Source of the DNA: Brevibacillus laterosporus LMG 15441
GTDB lineage: Bacteria > Bacillota > Bacilli > Brevibacillales > Brevibacillaceae
Direction: 5' to 3'
DNA: 64,000 nucleotides
Assembly (NCBI RefSeq): GCF_000219535.2
Contig: NZ_CP007806.1
Coordinates: 3,134,501-3,198,500 of the forward strand
Each line of letters opens with the position of its first letter. Position 1 is the first letter of the stretch. Under the pieces are notes generated by a model. That model did no database searches. It saw only the letters and a list, made by a program, of their open reading frames with translations, and had not been told where the DNA came from. The translations under genes and the position numbers were made by a program. This document shows, piece after piece, positions 17,328 to 27,052 of this stretch.

Positions 17328-18380
17328 TTATTGATCAAAGGTTTGTACAGCTTTGTCTATGAGATCCTGCGGTAATGATATGCCCATTTTTTCGGCTGCC
17401 TTTTTATTAATGACCAGCTTCATTTCCTTTTGGGATTCCACTGGCATATCGCCCACCTTCCTTTCTCCCTTAAGAATTTTAGTAGCCATATCTCCTGTTT
17501 GCGCACCGAGCAGGCTATAATCAATACCAAAAGTAGTAATGGCCCCACTCTTTACGGAATTCTCTTCTCCAGCGACCACAGGAATTTTTTGTGCTTCCGC
17601 AACACTCACAACTGCTGAGATAGAGGCTACTACCATATTATCTGTTGGCACATAAAAGGAATCCACCTTACCTACCATAGACTCTGCCGCTTGCTTTACC
17701 TCAGTTGGATTTGTGATAGCAGCTTCTATGATCGTTAGCCCTAACTTTTGAGCTGCCTCTTTCGCTTTATCTACCTGCACTTTTGAATTGACTTCCCCAG
17801 CGTTATAGATTACACCTACATTTTTTGCATCTGCTTTTACTTTTTTAATCAATGATAATTGCTCTTCTACGGGATTCATGTCTGTGGTGCCAGATACATT
17901 GCCACCTGGTTTATCCATTGATTGAACTAATCCAGCACTTACTGGATCGGTCACTGCGGTAAACAGAATAGGGATATCTGTGGTAGTTTGTGCTACTGCT
18001 TGTACAGCAGGGGTACCAATAGCAAGAATGAGATCAACCTTGTCGCCAGTGAATTTTTTGGCTATTTGAATCGCCGTATCCATATTCCCCTGTGCGGATT
18101 GAAGATCATATGCCACCGTTTTATTTTCTTCAAAACCATTTGCCTGCATTTTGGCTATAAATCCATCCCTCGCAGCATCTAAAGCTGGATGTTCGATTAT
18201 TTGCACAATTCCGACTTTAATGACTTTAGATTCATTTGTTGCAGATTGAGCTCCAGAATTTGCTCCGTTTTGGTTGCTAGCTGGAGCTGTGCCAGTCTGA
18301 CTACAGGCAGTTGCAATCAAAAGCATTAGGATTGAAAATAGGGCCAAAACGAACCTTGCCTTACTTAATTTACCTTTCAC
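17328..18380 (-). CDS. ABC substrate-binding lipoprotein (ABC_sub_bind family, TrpX-like)
   Basis: 350 residues. The signal peptide ends in the lipobox ATAC near Cys26, then a low-complexity Asn/Ala/Ser linker. The body carries ABC_sub_bind hallmarks: VGIVQIIEHPALDAARDGF, ILAIGTPAVQAVAQ, DIPILFTAVTDPV and TTFGIDYSLLGAQTG. TrpX-type receptors in streptococci serve tryptophan uptake, while related proteins bind other aromatic or small ligands, so tryptophan is only a suggestion. The start is GTG at 18380, 7 bases behind GGGGGA. No T-box or TRAP site is seen in the 110 bases upstream. Confidence 0.87.
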   Translation of the reverse strand: MKGKLSKARFVLALFSILMLLIATACSQTGTAPASNQNGANSGAQSATNESKVIKVGIVQIIEHPALDAARDGFIAKMQANGFEENKTVAYDLQSAQGNMDTAIQIAKKFTGDKVDLILAIGTPAVQAVAQTTTDIPILFTAVTDPVSAGLVQSMDKPGGNVSGTTDMNPVEEQLSLIKKVKADAKNVGVIYNAGEVNSKVQVDKAKEAAQKLGLTIIEAAITNPTEVKQAAESMVGKVDSFYVPTDNMVVASISAVVSVAEAQKIPVVAGEENSVKSGAITTFGIDYSLLGAQTGDMATKILKGERKVGDMPVESQKEMKLVINKKAAEKMGISLPQDLIDKAVQTFDQ

Positions 18381-18491
18381 ACAGAATCCCCCTTTACCTT
18401 CTACAAGTAACGATATACGTAACTATGTTACCATTAATCATTTATATTTTGAAGAGTTAGAAAATTATTTTATCGGGCTTTTACCCGATTC

Positions 18492-18815
18492 CTATTGAAA
18501 TATAGAAAGTGATTGTAGCCAAGAATATAGATCTGGTACGGATTCAAAGGCATACTTTCGTGCTACTTCTCTATCACGCTGGTAAATAATGAGACATGGG
18601 ACACTGGTAATTTTCCAGTCTTGTGCCAGTTTTTTATGAGTATTAATATTAACTCGGTAAAACACTACTGAAGGAAAGAGCTGTTCTAGCATCGTCACCA
18701 TCTGACTAGCAATTTGACAGGTTCCACACAGCGGCGTATACAGATAGAATATCGAGTATTCTGTGTGTAATAAATCTACTTGAATTACCTTTTGGACATC
18801 GATGATCTCTTTCAC
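18492..18815 (-). CDS. Thioredoxin-like protein
   Basis: About 107 residues with a thioredoxin fold. The redox motif CGTC sits in YTPLCGTCQIA near residue 30, and the cis-Pro motif is present as ITSVPCLIIY near residue 75. It is similar in size to YtpP-type cytoplasmic thioredoxin-like proteins. The frame is open from 18863, but the only good ribosome site (AGAGAGGT) precedes the GTG at 18815, which also begins at the expected first strand. It has no signal peptide. A small ATCGGG/CCCGAT hairpin follows the stop but has a poor T-tract. Confidence 0.8.
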   Translation of the reverse strand: MKEIIDVQKVIQVDLLHTEYSIFYLYTPLCGTCQIASQMVTMLEQLFPSVVFYRVNINTHKKLAQDWKITSVPCLIIYQRDREVARKYAFESVPDLYSWLQSLSIFQ

Positions 18816-18869
18816 GTTACCTCTCTTCCCCTCCTTGGCAGAATAAATTCCTGCTACTTGCATTTCTAA

Positions 18870-19021
18870 GTATACGCTAATCCAGCCATAACGCTTTGCA
18901 AAGATACTGGGTTGTATGTAGGATTTGCTCTTCTATTTATAGGGTTGTTTATTAATACTGGATCATTTCAGCAGTAATAACAATAGTTGGATTTCTGACA
19001 ATGATATTTTATGGCGAATAG
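18870..19021 (+). pseudogene. Possible frameshifted small membrane-protein remnant
   Basis: One plus-strand frame gives a hydrophobic stretch GFALLFIGLFINTGS that stops at 18975. Shifting by one base at the TTT run near 18966-18968 continues as SAVITIVGFLTMIFYGE and stop at 19021. Together this resembles a two-span small membrane protein, but there is no start codon with a ribosome site and the match is by eye only. Confidence 0.22.
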
Positions 19022-19164
19022 AAAAAATGATAATACCCGTTCTCGTTTGAATTAAACGGAGCAAGAATATTGTTAGCCCAAAAATCAATGTGGTCACAAC
19101 GTGGTTATCTGCCTTACATTGTTGTCACAAATCTGCTCTACTGCCACTTCGTGTTGGTCTTTTC

Positions 19165-19215
19165 AAATAATAAAAGTACACCACTCCATAAATAAGTGGT
19201 GTACTTTTATTATTT
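19165..19215. repeat. 21-bp perfect inverted repeat (terminator-like)
   Basis: The 21 bases at 19165-19185 (AAATAATAAAAGTACACCAC plus T) are the exact reverse complement of 19195-19215, with a 9-base loop. A/T-rich arms make it a possible bidirectional terminator, but no intact gene ends next to it. Confidence 0.75.
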
Positions 19216-19304
19216 CACAACATGATAGACAAGTTTTTACATGAAATAGCCACATGTACTACCACATGTCCTAAATATTATAGAATAAGAGTGGTTTTTC
19301 TCGT

Positions 19305-19538
19305 TTACGGCAAAGAAATCAAGTCCAATAGCTTCTTGTTACGAGCTTCACGTTCGCTTTCTTCTGCCAAGTCGTATTTTTTAAGCGCATGAAACAGTCC
19401 GTTCAAAGTCGATTGAGGCAGCTCCTTTTGTAAAAATACATGTATCTGCTCTGCCAATGCTTTCGGTAAAAAAGTCTGTTGATCCGCCCATTTTTGTAGG
19501 ACATCCGCCTGACTGTGATCTAGCTTGCATTCCCCCAT
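19305..19538 (-). CDS. Small helical hypothetical protein
   Basis: 77 residues from the ATG at 19538, 8 bases behind AGGAGG (an in-frame ATG two codons earlier is too close to that site). It is predicted to be mostly helical and acidic, with Cys4 near the start, and ends NKKLLDLISLP. There is no signal or membrane segment. I do not recognise a named family. It is a single gene, followed by T-rich sequence and preceded by the YjcZ-like micro-gene on the other strand. Confidence 0.65.
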   Translation of the reverse strand: MGECKLDHSQADVLQKWADQQTFLPKALAEQIHVFLQKELPQSTLNGLFHALKKYDLAEESEREARNKKLLDLISLP

Positions 19539-19692
19539 ATTCATTGCCTCCTTCTTATTTTCCTATCCTTACCTTAACCTGTTTCCGCCCAAGCTTCCAT
19601 CTTTTTGGGCGCAAAAATTTTATTTCCTCAATAACCATCCACCCATTTTTGACATATTGATATAGGGCAGAGACAAAGGAGGGTGATATAAC

Positions 19693-19809
19693 ATGTCAAG
19701 TATCTTTGGTGGTAATGGTTGTGGCGATTTCTCTTGTATCCTAGTGTTGTTTATTCTTTTGGTGATTATCAGTTGCTGCTGCTTCGATAATTGCAATTCT
19801 CGCTGCTAA
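19693..19809 (+). CDS. YjcZ-like Cys-rich small membrane protein
   Basis: 38 residues, starting with ATG 8 bases behind AAAGGAGGGTG, one of the strongest ribosome sites in the window. Layout: a Gly-rich head (SSIFGGNGCGDFSC), a hydrophobic span (ILVLFILLVIIS) and a Cys-rich tail (CCCFDNCNSRC). Gly-rich head plus a single LFILLxII span is the pattern of the YjcZ family of sporulation-associated micro-proteins, but the seven Cys residues are unusual for it. A strong terminator follows at 19964-19993. Assignment is by pattern, so the family link is moderate. Confidence 0.65.
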   Translation: MSSIFGGNGCGDFSCILVLFILLVIISCCCFDNCNSRC

Positions 19810-19963
19810 GCACTGAGACACCCGAACTGGAAATGGTCTACCTCGTATAGGAGCTTATATATCACGGCAGACTTATATCCATCACTAATCCTAGGTAGCT
19901 ATGAACCTAGCCATTTCCTAGGTGAGTTAGATCACCATCTCAATATGTGATTTACAGCGAAGT

Positions 19964-19993
19964 AAAAAGACGCCACATTAATGGCGTCTTTTT
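19964..19993. terminator. Bidirectional terminator
   Basis: AAAAAGACGCCA pairs exactly with TGGCGTCTTTTT (12 bp, 6-base loop). It serves the YjcZ-like gene on the plus strand and the acyl-CoA synthetase on the minus strand. Confidence 0.92.
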
Positions 19994-20016
19994 ACATATT
20001 TCCTGTATTAATTTGT

Positions 20017-21618
20017 TCACTCTGACGACCTTTCATTTTGACGTAGCTCTAGCCTTCTGATTTTACCGGAAGTAGTTTTGGGCAACTCGCTGACAAACTG
20101 AATTTTACGTGGATATTTATATGGGGCGGTCAAGCTTTTTACATGCTCCTGTAATTGTGTAATCAATTCATCAGACGCTTCCACCCCTTGTTTTAATACA
20201 ATAAAGGCTTTTACAACCTGTCCGCGATCTGGATCTGGACTAGCTACGGCTGCGCATTCTGCAACTGCTTCATGCTTTACTAACGCATCCTCTACCTCAA
20301 ACGGTCCAATCGTATAGCCAGACGAAATAATGATGTCATCAGAACGCCCCTCAAACCAAATATAGCCATCCTCGTCCTGTCGACCTTGATCCCCCGTTAC
20401 ATACCAGTCACCCCGAAACGCTCGCTGTGTCCGTATGGAATCATTCAAATACCCTTTAGATAAAGCAATCATTTTGCGATCTACTGCAATATCTCCCACT
20501 TTTCCTGTTTCCAATTCATTGCCTTCCTCGTCAATAATCGCGATTCGCACCGCTGGAGAAGGTCGTCCCATCGAGCCTGGACGCGGTTCCATACCAATAA
20601 ATGTACCTACCAGCAAAGTATTTTCCGTTTGCCCGTATCCGTCTCGTACAGTCAGGTTGAAGGTCCTGCGAAACGTATCAATGACTTCACGATTTAAAGG
20701 CTCACCGGCTGAACAAGCAGAGCGCAAAGCATTCATTTTATAATTTGCCAAATCAGGCATTTTCGCTATCAGCCTGTATTCCGTTGGAGTGGCACACATA
20801 ACGGAAATGGGATATTTTTGTAACAGGGATAAATAGGTATCAGGTCTAAATTTCCCTTTATAGACAAAAGCGGTTGCACCCTTGCCTAATGTAGATACAA
20901 AAGGACTCCATATCCATTTTGCCCATCCAGGGCTTGCTGTGGCCCATACCAGATCATTTTCTTGAACGTCAAGCCAATAGGTAGCTGCGACAGCTAAATG
21001 AGCGAACGGCCAACCGTGAACATGCATAACACCTTTAGGCCCACCAGTTGTACCTGATGTGTAAGATAGGAAGGCAAGCTCATCCGATCCTGTCTCTACG
21101 CTCTCAGCTTCTTCTGCTACACCGACTAGGATATCAGTTAGCTCCTGCCATCCCTTCCTATGCTCCCCAACTGAAATAAAACAAGTTAGTGATTCACATT
21201 CCTCTCGAATATCATCAATTTCAGATAGCAGTTCCTTTGTAGCAATAATGGCTTTCGCTTCTGCATGGTTAGCACGATACGCAATATCCTTCCCCCTTAG
21301 CATTTCAGAGCCGGGTATCACGACAGCACCCATTTTTATCAGCGCTAAATAAATTCCATATGCTTCTATCCCCCGCGGCACTAACACAAGCACTTTATCA
21401 TAGCAAGCAATTCCACAGCTTAGGAAAGCATTCACAAGCTTATTCATATAAATGCGTAATTGCTCGTAGGTAAGGATTTCTTCCTTTTCATCTTCTGAGA
21501 CAATCACAAGTGCAGCTTTCTCTGGATGAAGAAGAGCATATCTCTCTACTTCAGATGCAAAGTTATACAGTGGCGGAATCTCAACCATTCCATGTTCTCG
21601 CAGCTTATCTGTTGACAT
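20017..21618 (-). CDS. Acyl-CoA synthetase (AMP-forming, AcsA/medium-chain type)
   Basis: 533 residues of the acetyl/medium-chain acyl-CoA synthetase group. Motifs: LSYTSGTTGGPKGVMH near residue 190, ATPTEYR near 270, DGYGQTEN near 325, TGDQGRQDEDGYIWFEGRSD near 405-425, and the catalytic Lys of LPKTTSGKIRR near 520. It makes acyl-CoA from a carboxylate, ATP and CoA. The ATG follows GGGAGGGA. Its start is divergent from the amino-acid permease, with about 165 bases between them. The acyl chain cannot be read from sequence; it is a different subfamily from the ligase at 5873. Confidence 0.88.
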   Translation of the reverse strand: MSTDKLREHGMVEIPPLYNFASEVERYALLHPEKAALVIVSEDEKEEILTYEQLRIYMNKLVNAFLSCGIACYDKVLVLVPRGIEAYGIYLALIKMGAVVIPGSEMLRGKDIAYRANHAEAKAIIATKELLSEIDDIREECESLTCFISVGEHRKGWQELTDILVGVAEEAESVETGSDELAFLSYTSGTTGGPKGVMHVHGWPFAHLAVAATYWLDVQENDLVWATASPGWAKWIWSPFVSTLGKGATAFVYKGKFRPDTYLSLLQKYPISVMCATPTEYRLIAKMPDLANYKMNALRSACSAGEPLNREVIDTFRRTFNLTVRDGYGQTENTLLVGTFIGMEPRPGSMGRPSPAVRIAIIDEEGNELETGKVGDIAVDRKMIALSKGYLNDSIRTQRAFRGDWYVTGDQGRQDEDGYIWFEGRSDDIIISSGYTIGPFEVEDALVKHEAVAECAAVASPDPDRGQVVKAFIVLKQGVEASDELITQLQEHVKSLTAPYKYPRKIQFVSELPKTTSGKIRRLELRQNERSSE

Positions 21619-21719
21619 GATAAATCCCTCCCTTAGATGTAACTGTTATTTAATAAGGAATTCTATTTATTTTCTGAAAATTCCTTTTTCCGAGACAAAT
21701 ATGTAAATATCCTGTTTGA

Positions 21720-21748
21720 TTGCATAAATATTAATCATCTGCTATGAT
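21720..21748 (+). promoter_or_regulatory. Candidate sigma-A promoter of the amino-acid permease
   Basis: TTGCAT at 21720-21725 and TATGAT at 21743-21748 with a 17-base spacer, 36 bases upstream of the permease ATG. Confidence 0.55.
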
Positions 21749-21783
21749 TTGTTCGTGTTTTTTGCAACATGGAGGGAACATCA

Positions 21784-23181
21784 ATGACAACAAAAAAATG
21801 GGGAGCTTGGATGCTAACCGCCATTGTGGTAGGTAACATGGTAGGCTCAGGAATCTTTATGCTACCAGGTGCCTTAGCAAGAATAGCTAGCCCCTTGGCA
21901 GTCACCTTAGCATGGTTGCTTACCGGGTTTGGAGTCTTATTAATTGGGCTCGTCTTTGGTAATTTAGCAATTCGCCGACCTGATCTGACTGCAGGTCCAC
22001 AGAGTTATGCCTCTGCCTTATTTCGAAATCAAAGACGGGGGAAAGTATTCGGGTTTACAATTGCTTGGGGTTATTGGGTGGCGAATTGGTCAGGAAATGT
22101 AGCGATTATCACAACATTTGCCGGATATCTTTCTACCTTTTTTCCTATCATGAAACAAACTAGTGTTTTATTTCAAATTGGCTCTTTTCCGGTTGAGACT
22201 GGGAAACTCATCACCTTTTTAGTCTGTACGATTTACCTATGGGGGACGCATTTCATTTTATGCCGTAACACTTTGGTAGCCGGTAGACTTAACTTCATGG
22301 CAACAGCCACAAAAGTGGTCGGATTTGTCTTTTTCATGGTTGCTGCTCTTTCTATTTTTCAATGGTCCATGATGGGGTCGTTTTATTATCCAATGCCAGT
22401 AGCTGGTTCTACAGTAGAGCATGGATTGCTTGAACAAGTCAATCTAGCGGCTATTTCAACGCTATGGGCATTTGTTGGAATCGAGTCTGCCTCCATTTTA
22501 TCATCACGAGCTCGCTCCCAGCGAGATGTAAAAATAGCTACGATTCTTGGATTAGTAATTGTTGTCTGTATCTATGTTTTAATTACATTACTGACCATGG
22601 GTGTGCTCCCTGTCGAAGCACTGCGTCATTCAGATAAACCGCTAGCAGATGCACTCGTTGCTATTATGGGACCTGCCGGGGGCATTGTCTTAGCACTTCT
22701 AGCGATTTTTTCCCTAGTTGGGACAACGATTGGCTGGATTTTAGTTGGTTCGGAGGTATCCTATCAAGCGGCACAAGCAGGGATGTTTCCTAAAATCTTT
22801 GAAAAAACGAATCAGCATGGAAGCCCAGCTCAAGCCTTATTGATTACTAATTTGTGCACACAGCTCTTTGTTTTTTCCACCATTTCCAATACGATCGCAG
22901 GAGCCTTTACCTTTGTCATCACGGTAGCAACTCTTGCTTATCTGATCCCGTATATCGTATCTGCCCTCTTTCAATTGAAGCTGGTTTATACGGGAGAAAC
23001 CTATCGTACGGGTGAAGCACGAGCTAGGTTATTGGATGGTTGCATTGGAATTTTAGCAACGCTCTATTCAATGTGGGTGATTAAAACAGGTATTGCGGAT
23101 TTAGAAACCCTTTTACTTGGAATAGGACTTTTCTTTAGTGCTATTTTGATCTACCCTTTTGCTTTTAAGAAAGCAGTTTGA
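21784..23181 (+). CDS. APC-superfamily amino-acid permease/antiporter
   Basis: 465 residues with about 12 hydrophobic segments. The N-terminal WGAWMLTAIVVGNMVGSGIFMLPGALA is the substrate-contact helix of the basic amino acid/polyamine antiporter branch (AdiC/ArcD/PotE/CadB). Conserved WAFVGIES lies near residue 235. It probably exchanges or imports a basic amino acid or its amine; the exact substrate is open. An upstream in-frame ATG at 21769 overlaps the ribosome site ATGGAGGG, so the ATG at 21784 is preferred. Monocistronic, ended by the hairpin at 23224-23262. No decarboxylase or deiminase neighbour is present. Confidence 0.85.
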   Translation: MTTKKWGAWMLTAIVVGNMVGSGIFMLPGALARIASPLAVTLAWLLTGFGVLLIGLVFGNLAIRRPDLTAGPQSYASALFRNQRRGKVFGFTIAWGYWVANWSGNVAIITTFAGYLSTFFPIMKQTSVLFQIGSFPVETGKLITFLVCTIYLWGTHFILCRNTLVAGRLNFMATATKVVGFVFFMVAALSIFQWSMMGSFYYPMPVAGSTVEHGLLEQVNLAAISTLWAFVGIESASILSSRARSQRDVKIATILGLVIVVCIYVLITLLTMGVLPVEALRHSDKPLADALVAIMGPAGGIVLALLAIFSLVGTTIGWILVGSEVSYQAAQAGMFPKIFEKTNQHGSPAQALLITNLCTQLFVFSTISNTIAGAFTFVITVATLAYLIPYIVSALFQLKLVYTGETYRTGEARARLLDGCIGILATLYSMWVIKTGIADLETLLLGIGLFFSAILIYPFAFKKAV

Positions 23182-23223
23182 TATAGTCCAGAACAATAGC
23201 TCAAGACTTCATCGTTATATAGA

Positions 23224-23262
23224 AAAAAGCAGGAAGGAGTTTGTGCTCCTTACCTGCTTTTT
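23224..23262. terminator. Bidirectional terminator
   Basis: AAAAAGCAGG-AAGGAG pairs with CTCCTT-CCTGCTTTTT, with one bulged base. It lies between the permease (plus strand) and the 111-residue gene (minus strand). Confidence 0.88.
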
Positions 23263-23306
23263 CTGATTATCCTCTTATGTTTAGCTACTCTCGAATAGAA
23301 GTTGCC

Positions 23307-23642
23307 CTATTCCTTCTCCTCTGGATAAATCCACTCTTCTGGTTCACGAATAATAGACAGCTCATTAAAGGCTCGATAATAGGCAACATAGCTTTTATTG
23401 GCTTTTTGATATTCTACCTGATAAATCGTGTTACCCTTATTACTTTTGTCAAACGGGCTTTTTTCCAGCGGTATGACAGTGGCAGAAGTAAGCTGCCCGC
23501 CACGCTGGGCTATCTTCTGCTGGATTGTATCTATATTCGCGTCTTTTGCTTGTCTAAATCCGAGGAATGCCGCAATAACTGCTAGTACGCTTACAACCAA
23601 AAATCCGATGATCAGCAGTTTTGATTTCTTTGTACTGTCCAT
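23307..23642 (-). CDS. Single-span membrane protein of unknown function
   Basis: 111 residues. A basic N-terminus (MDSTKKSK) precedes one membrane span, residues 9-28 (LLIIGFLVVSVLAVIAAFLG). An extracytoplasmic domain of about 80 residues follows, with QVEYQKANKSYVAYYRAFNE and an acidic tail. I do not recognise the family. The ATG follows AAGGAGG, and the gene begins 17 bases after the mnmA stop, so it is probably cotranscribed with mnmA. Confidence 0.7.
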   Translation of the reverse strand: MDSTKKSKLLIIGFLVVSVLAVIAAFLGFRQAKDANIDTIQQKIAQRGGQLTSATVIPLEKSPFDKSNKGNTIYQVEYQKANKSYVAYYRAFNELSIIREPEEWIYPEEKE

Positions 23643-23659
23643 CCGGTTCCTCCTTGCGA

Positions 23660-24963
<1,304 letters not shown>

Positions 24964-24992
24964 ACTCGATTACACAAAAGGGATATGTCTTC

Positions 24993-25205
24993 TTATTGCA
25001 GTTCGTCTTCAATCTCGGAACTGAAAGAATCAATACTGTTTTCACGACGAGCATTTTTATTTTGTAGATCGGAACGCTCTTTATTGGAGATTTCGTCTTC
25101 ATGTGCTTTCAGGTAATCCTTTGTCTGACTAATATTTTGCTGTGTGTTTGCAATCATTTGTTTTAGCTTTGCAACATTGTCGGAACGATCGTCTGGTTTC
25201 GCCAT
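24993..25205 (-). CDS. tlp: Small acid-soluble spore protein Tlp
   Basis: 70 residues beginning MAKPDDRSDNVAKLKQM, the signature N-terminus of the thioredoxin-like SASP Tlp. A hydrophilic, charged helical body follows, with NKNARRENSIDSF and an acidic end. Tlp is made in the developing forespore, and its presence shows that the organism sporulates. The ATG follows GGAGGAG. The gene is single, with its own terminator; forespore control is expected from the family, but I cannot point to a clear sigma-G promoter. Confidence 0.95.
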   Translation of the reverse strand: MAKPDDRSDNVAKLKQMIANTQQNISQTKDYLKAHEDEISNKERSDLQNKNARRENSIDSFSSEIEDELQ

Positions 25206-25519
25206 AGATATTCTCTCCTCCTAAATAAATTGCTAGAATATCATATATTTTTTTCCAAAAAGGAGATTTTATTCATATCAACAGGAAATAACTTTCTATC
25301 TGCATACCTGTTTTTAGGCTTAAAACGCCCGAATATTCGAATTTCAGACGTCCTACTTTGTTCTGTTATCACCCTCGTAGCCATATTGCTATTGGTTTTT
25401 ACATTTTTTCACATCTTTTAACTTCTTGTGGTTCAATCTATCACAAGCTTCTCCATTTCATCATAAGGAGTCTGAAACCTCCGAAATGGCATAGATCTAA
25501 CTAATCTTAGCTTAGTTAA
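25206..25519. other. Intergenic region
   Basis: About 310 bases between the tlp start and the end of the 395-residue gene. It holds the tlp ribosome site, an upstream A/T-rich promoter zone, and a CTTGTG/CACAAG hairpin near 25425-25447 with no T-tract. A 63-codon plus-strand frame at 25230 lacks a ribosome site and is not called. Confidence 0.45.
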
Positions 25520-26707
25520 CTAAACAGATTCGTTGGCTGCCTGCACCCAAGCCAAGCGCCTTTCATTTACTAGGCTATAATTATAATAATATAAACAGTT
25601 TGCTCCCTCTTCTACCGCAGCTTTTACTTTCTCTATCAAATCTCCCTTTGTTTTCGTTCGTTGATGGTGCAGAGAAAGCGCAACACCAATCTCCTGTTTG
25701 GGATCATGTAATTGTAGATTTTCAAATCCGTATCGCAGGGAGTCAGTCTGGTCACCATACATTAAAGGAACAAAGCGATCGACATGGGGGGCAAGATTAC
25801 GTAACGACACTCCTTCTAAAAATGACTGGTTTACAGAGAACGGTGTCGAGGATGGAATGTAATCTATTTTTACCTGATAACGTCCTGCGATTTCATGCAA
25901 GCTAGCAATCAGGTCTGTAGTGATTTGTTCTCGGGATTGTTGATAGGCATACAATTCAGGATAAGAGAGCATCAAATAAGCAATTTGGCTACCTTCTTCT
26001 GGGAGCGGTCCGTAATCTTTGGATAACATCGGTTGTAGCAAGCGTTTGGACAATTCTTGTACAGCATCTCCATCAATGCCTCTCTCCGTCGCAATTCGTT
26101 TACATGCTGGGCAGAAGCAAAGCGAAAGTAACCATTGAGCCGCTTCACCTACATGCAACAAATTTATCTCATGATGGCCGCCATGCTTCATCATCATAAA
26201 AGAGGTTGCTTCTACCGTAATCCGATCTGGTTGAACCTGAATTAACGTATCTTCAAATAAAGCCTCTATATACTCCTTTACGTCTGGCTGAGCTGGACAT
26301 AAGCTGTATGTAAATCTATCTCTCCATACATTTTGTACACATAATTCAGGAAATTGGCTACCTATTGCAGAATTATGCACCCCTACCCACCAGGTATGAA
26401 AGTGCATATTTTGCTTCCGACAGGCTTCCCTCATCCGTGGAAACAACTCCTCCTTCGCTAACGAGCGATGTACGACTGGCTGGACTCGACCATAGCGTGT
26501 CGGATCGGGCCTAAAAAATACCCCTGCGTGCGGCACTTGTAGAAACTGTTCTGTTTGGGATTGAAAAAACCGTCCCTGATGGTAGCTACTATTTAGTACC
26601 ACCGTATCGCATCCTATTCTTTGCATATCAGATAAGATACGCTCTGTGCCGATTTCATAAACCGTCCATGCATACATAAACATCCCTTTTTGGATTGAAG
26701 TAGCCAA
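25520..26707 (-). CDS. Putative TIM-barrel glycoside-hydrolase-like protein
   Basis: 395 residues, no signal peptide. The beta/alpha pattern suits a TIM barrel: N-terminal GMFMYAWTVYEIGTERILSD, FHTWWVGVHNSA near residue 110, a strand with ITVEATSFMMM near 165, a Cys pair CFCPACKR near 200 that could bind zinc, KIDYIPSSTPF near 280, RFVPLMYGDQ near 315 and a final strand CLYYYNYS. It resembles uncharacterised glycosidase-like (GHL) proteins; no named family is certain. The start is TTG at 26707 behind GGGGGAGG; the ATG eight codons later has no room for a ribosome site. It is a single gene. Confidence 0.6.
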   Translation of the reverse strand: MATSIQKGMFMYAWTVYEIGTERILSDMQRIGCDTVVLNSSYHQGRFFQSQTEQFLQVPHAGVFFRPDPTRYGRVQPVVHRSLAKEELFPRMREACRKQNMHFHTWWVGVHNSAIGSQFPELCVQNVWRDRFTYSLCPAQPDVKEYIEALFEDTLIQVQPDRITVEATSFMMMKHGGHHEINLLHVGEAAQWLLSLCFCPACKRIATERGIDGDAVQELSKRLLQPMLSKDYGPLPEEGSQIAYLMLSYPELYAYQQSREQITTDLIASLHEIAGRYQVKIDYIPSSTPFSVNQSFLEGVSLRNLAPHVDRFVPLMYGDQTDSLRYGFENLQLHDPKQEIGVALSLHHQRTKTKGDLIEKVKAAVEEGANCLYYYNYSLVNERRLAWVQAANESV

Positions 26708-27052
26708 CCTGCCTCCCCCATTTCGCTGATGTTCTTACTCTTGATCTTGAAAGTCTTTATACAGATTCATACTGTCTGTAGTAGATTAAATGCCTTTTAG
26801 GAGCATATTTCAACCGGATCAAATGAGTGGCTAGTTTTCCCGCACTGTCATTCACTAGAAACAATGCCTTACCCCATTACACCTACTCCCGCGACCTCTT
26901 CTCTATTCAACATATGCAAGTCCCCCTCTCTTCTTTCATTATAAAAGAGAATCTCTTATCAGAGCACGATTTGATCGAATTTTCACTAAATAGTTGCATC
27001 TGTTACTAGATGGATATGTGATTATCCATCCTAACAGGAAGTACGGCTTTCA
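26708..27052. other. Intergenic region
   Basis: About 345 bases. It contains a GATGGATA/TATCCATC hairpin near 27009-27030 just beyond the tag stop, without a good T-tract, and the upstream zone of the TIM-barrel gene. No supported ORF is seen; a 60-codon plus-strand frame at 26827 lacks a ribosome site. Confidence 0.45.

Larger units (their letters stand above)
18864..19304. other. Intergenic region with a gene remnant and a long hairpin
   Basis: About 440 bases. The left half contains what may be a frameshifted small membrane-protein gene (18870-19021, listed separately). The right half contains a 21-bp perfect inverted repeat (19165-19215). No intact ORF with a ribosome site is seen. Confidence 0.5.

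Noticed and set aside
18381-18491. T-box or tryptophan-sensing leader ahead of the TrpX-like gene
   Set aside because: The gap is only about 110 bases, with no T-box sequence, specifier stem or terminator pair facing the gene.
25230-25421. 63-codon plus-strand frame with hydrophobic end
   Set aside because: No ribosome site, overlaps the promoter zone of tlp, and composition fits A/T-rich intergenic DNA.
26827-27009. 60-codon plus-strand frame between the TIM-barrel gene and tag
   Set aside because: No ribosome site or recognisable protein features; not enough to call.
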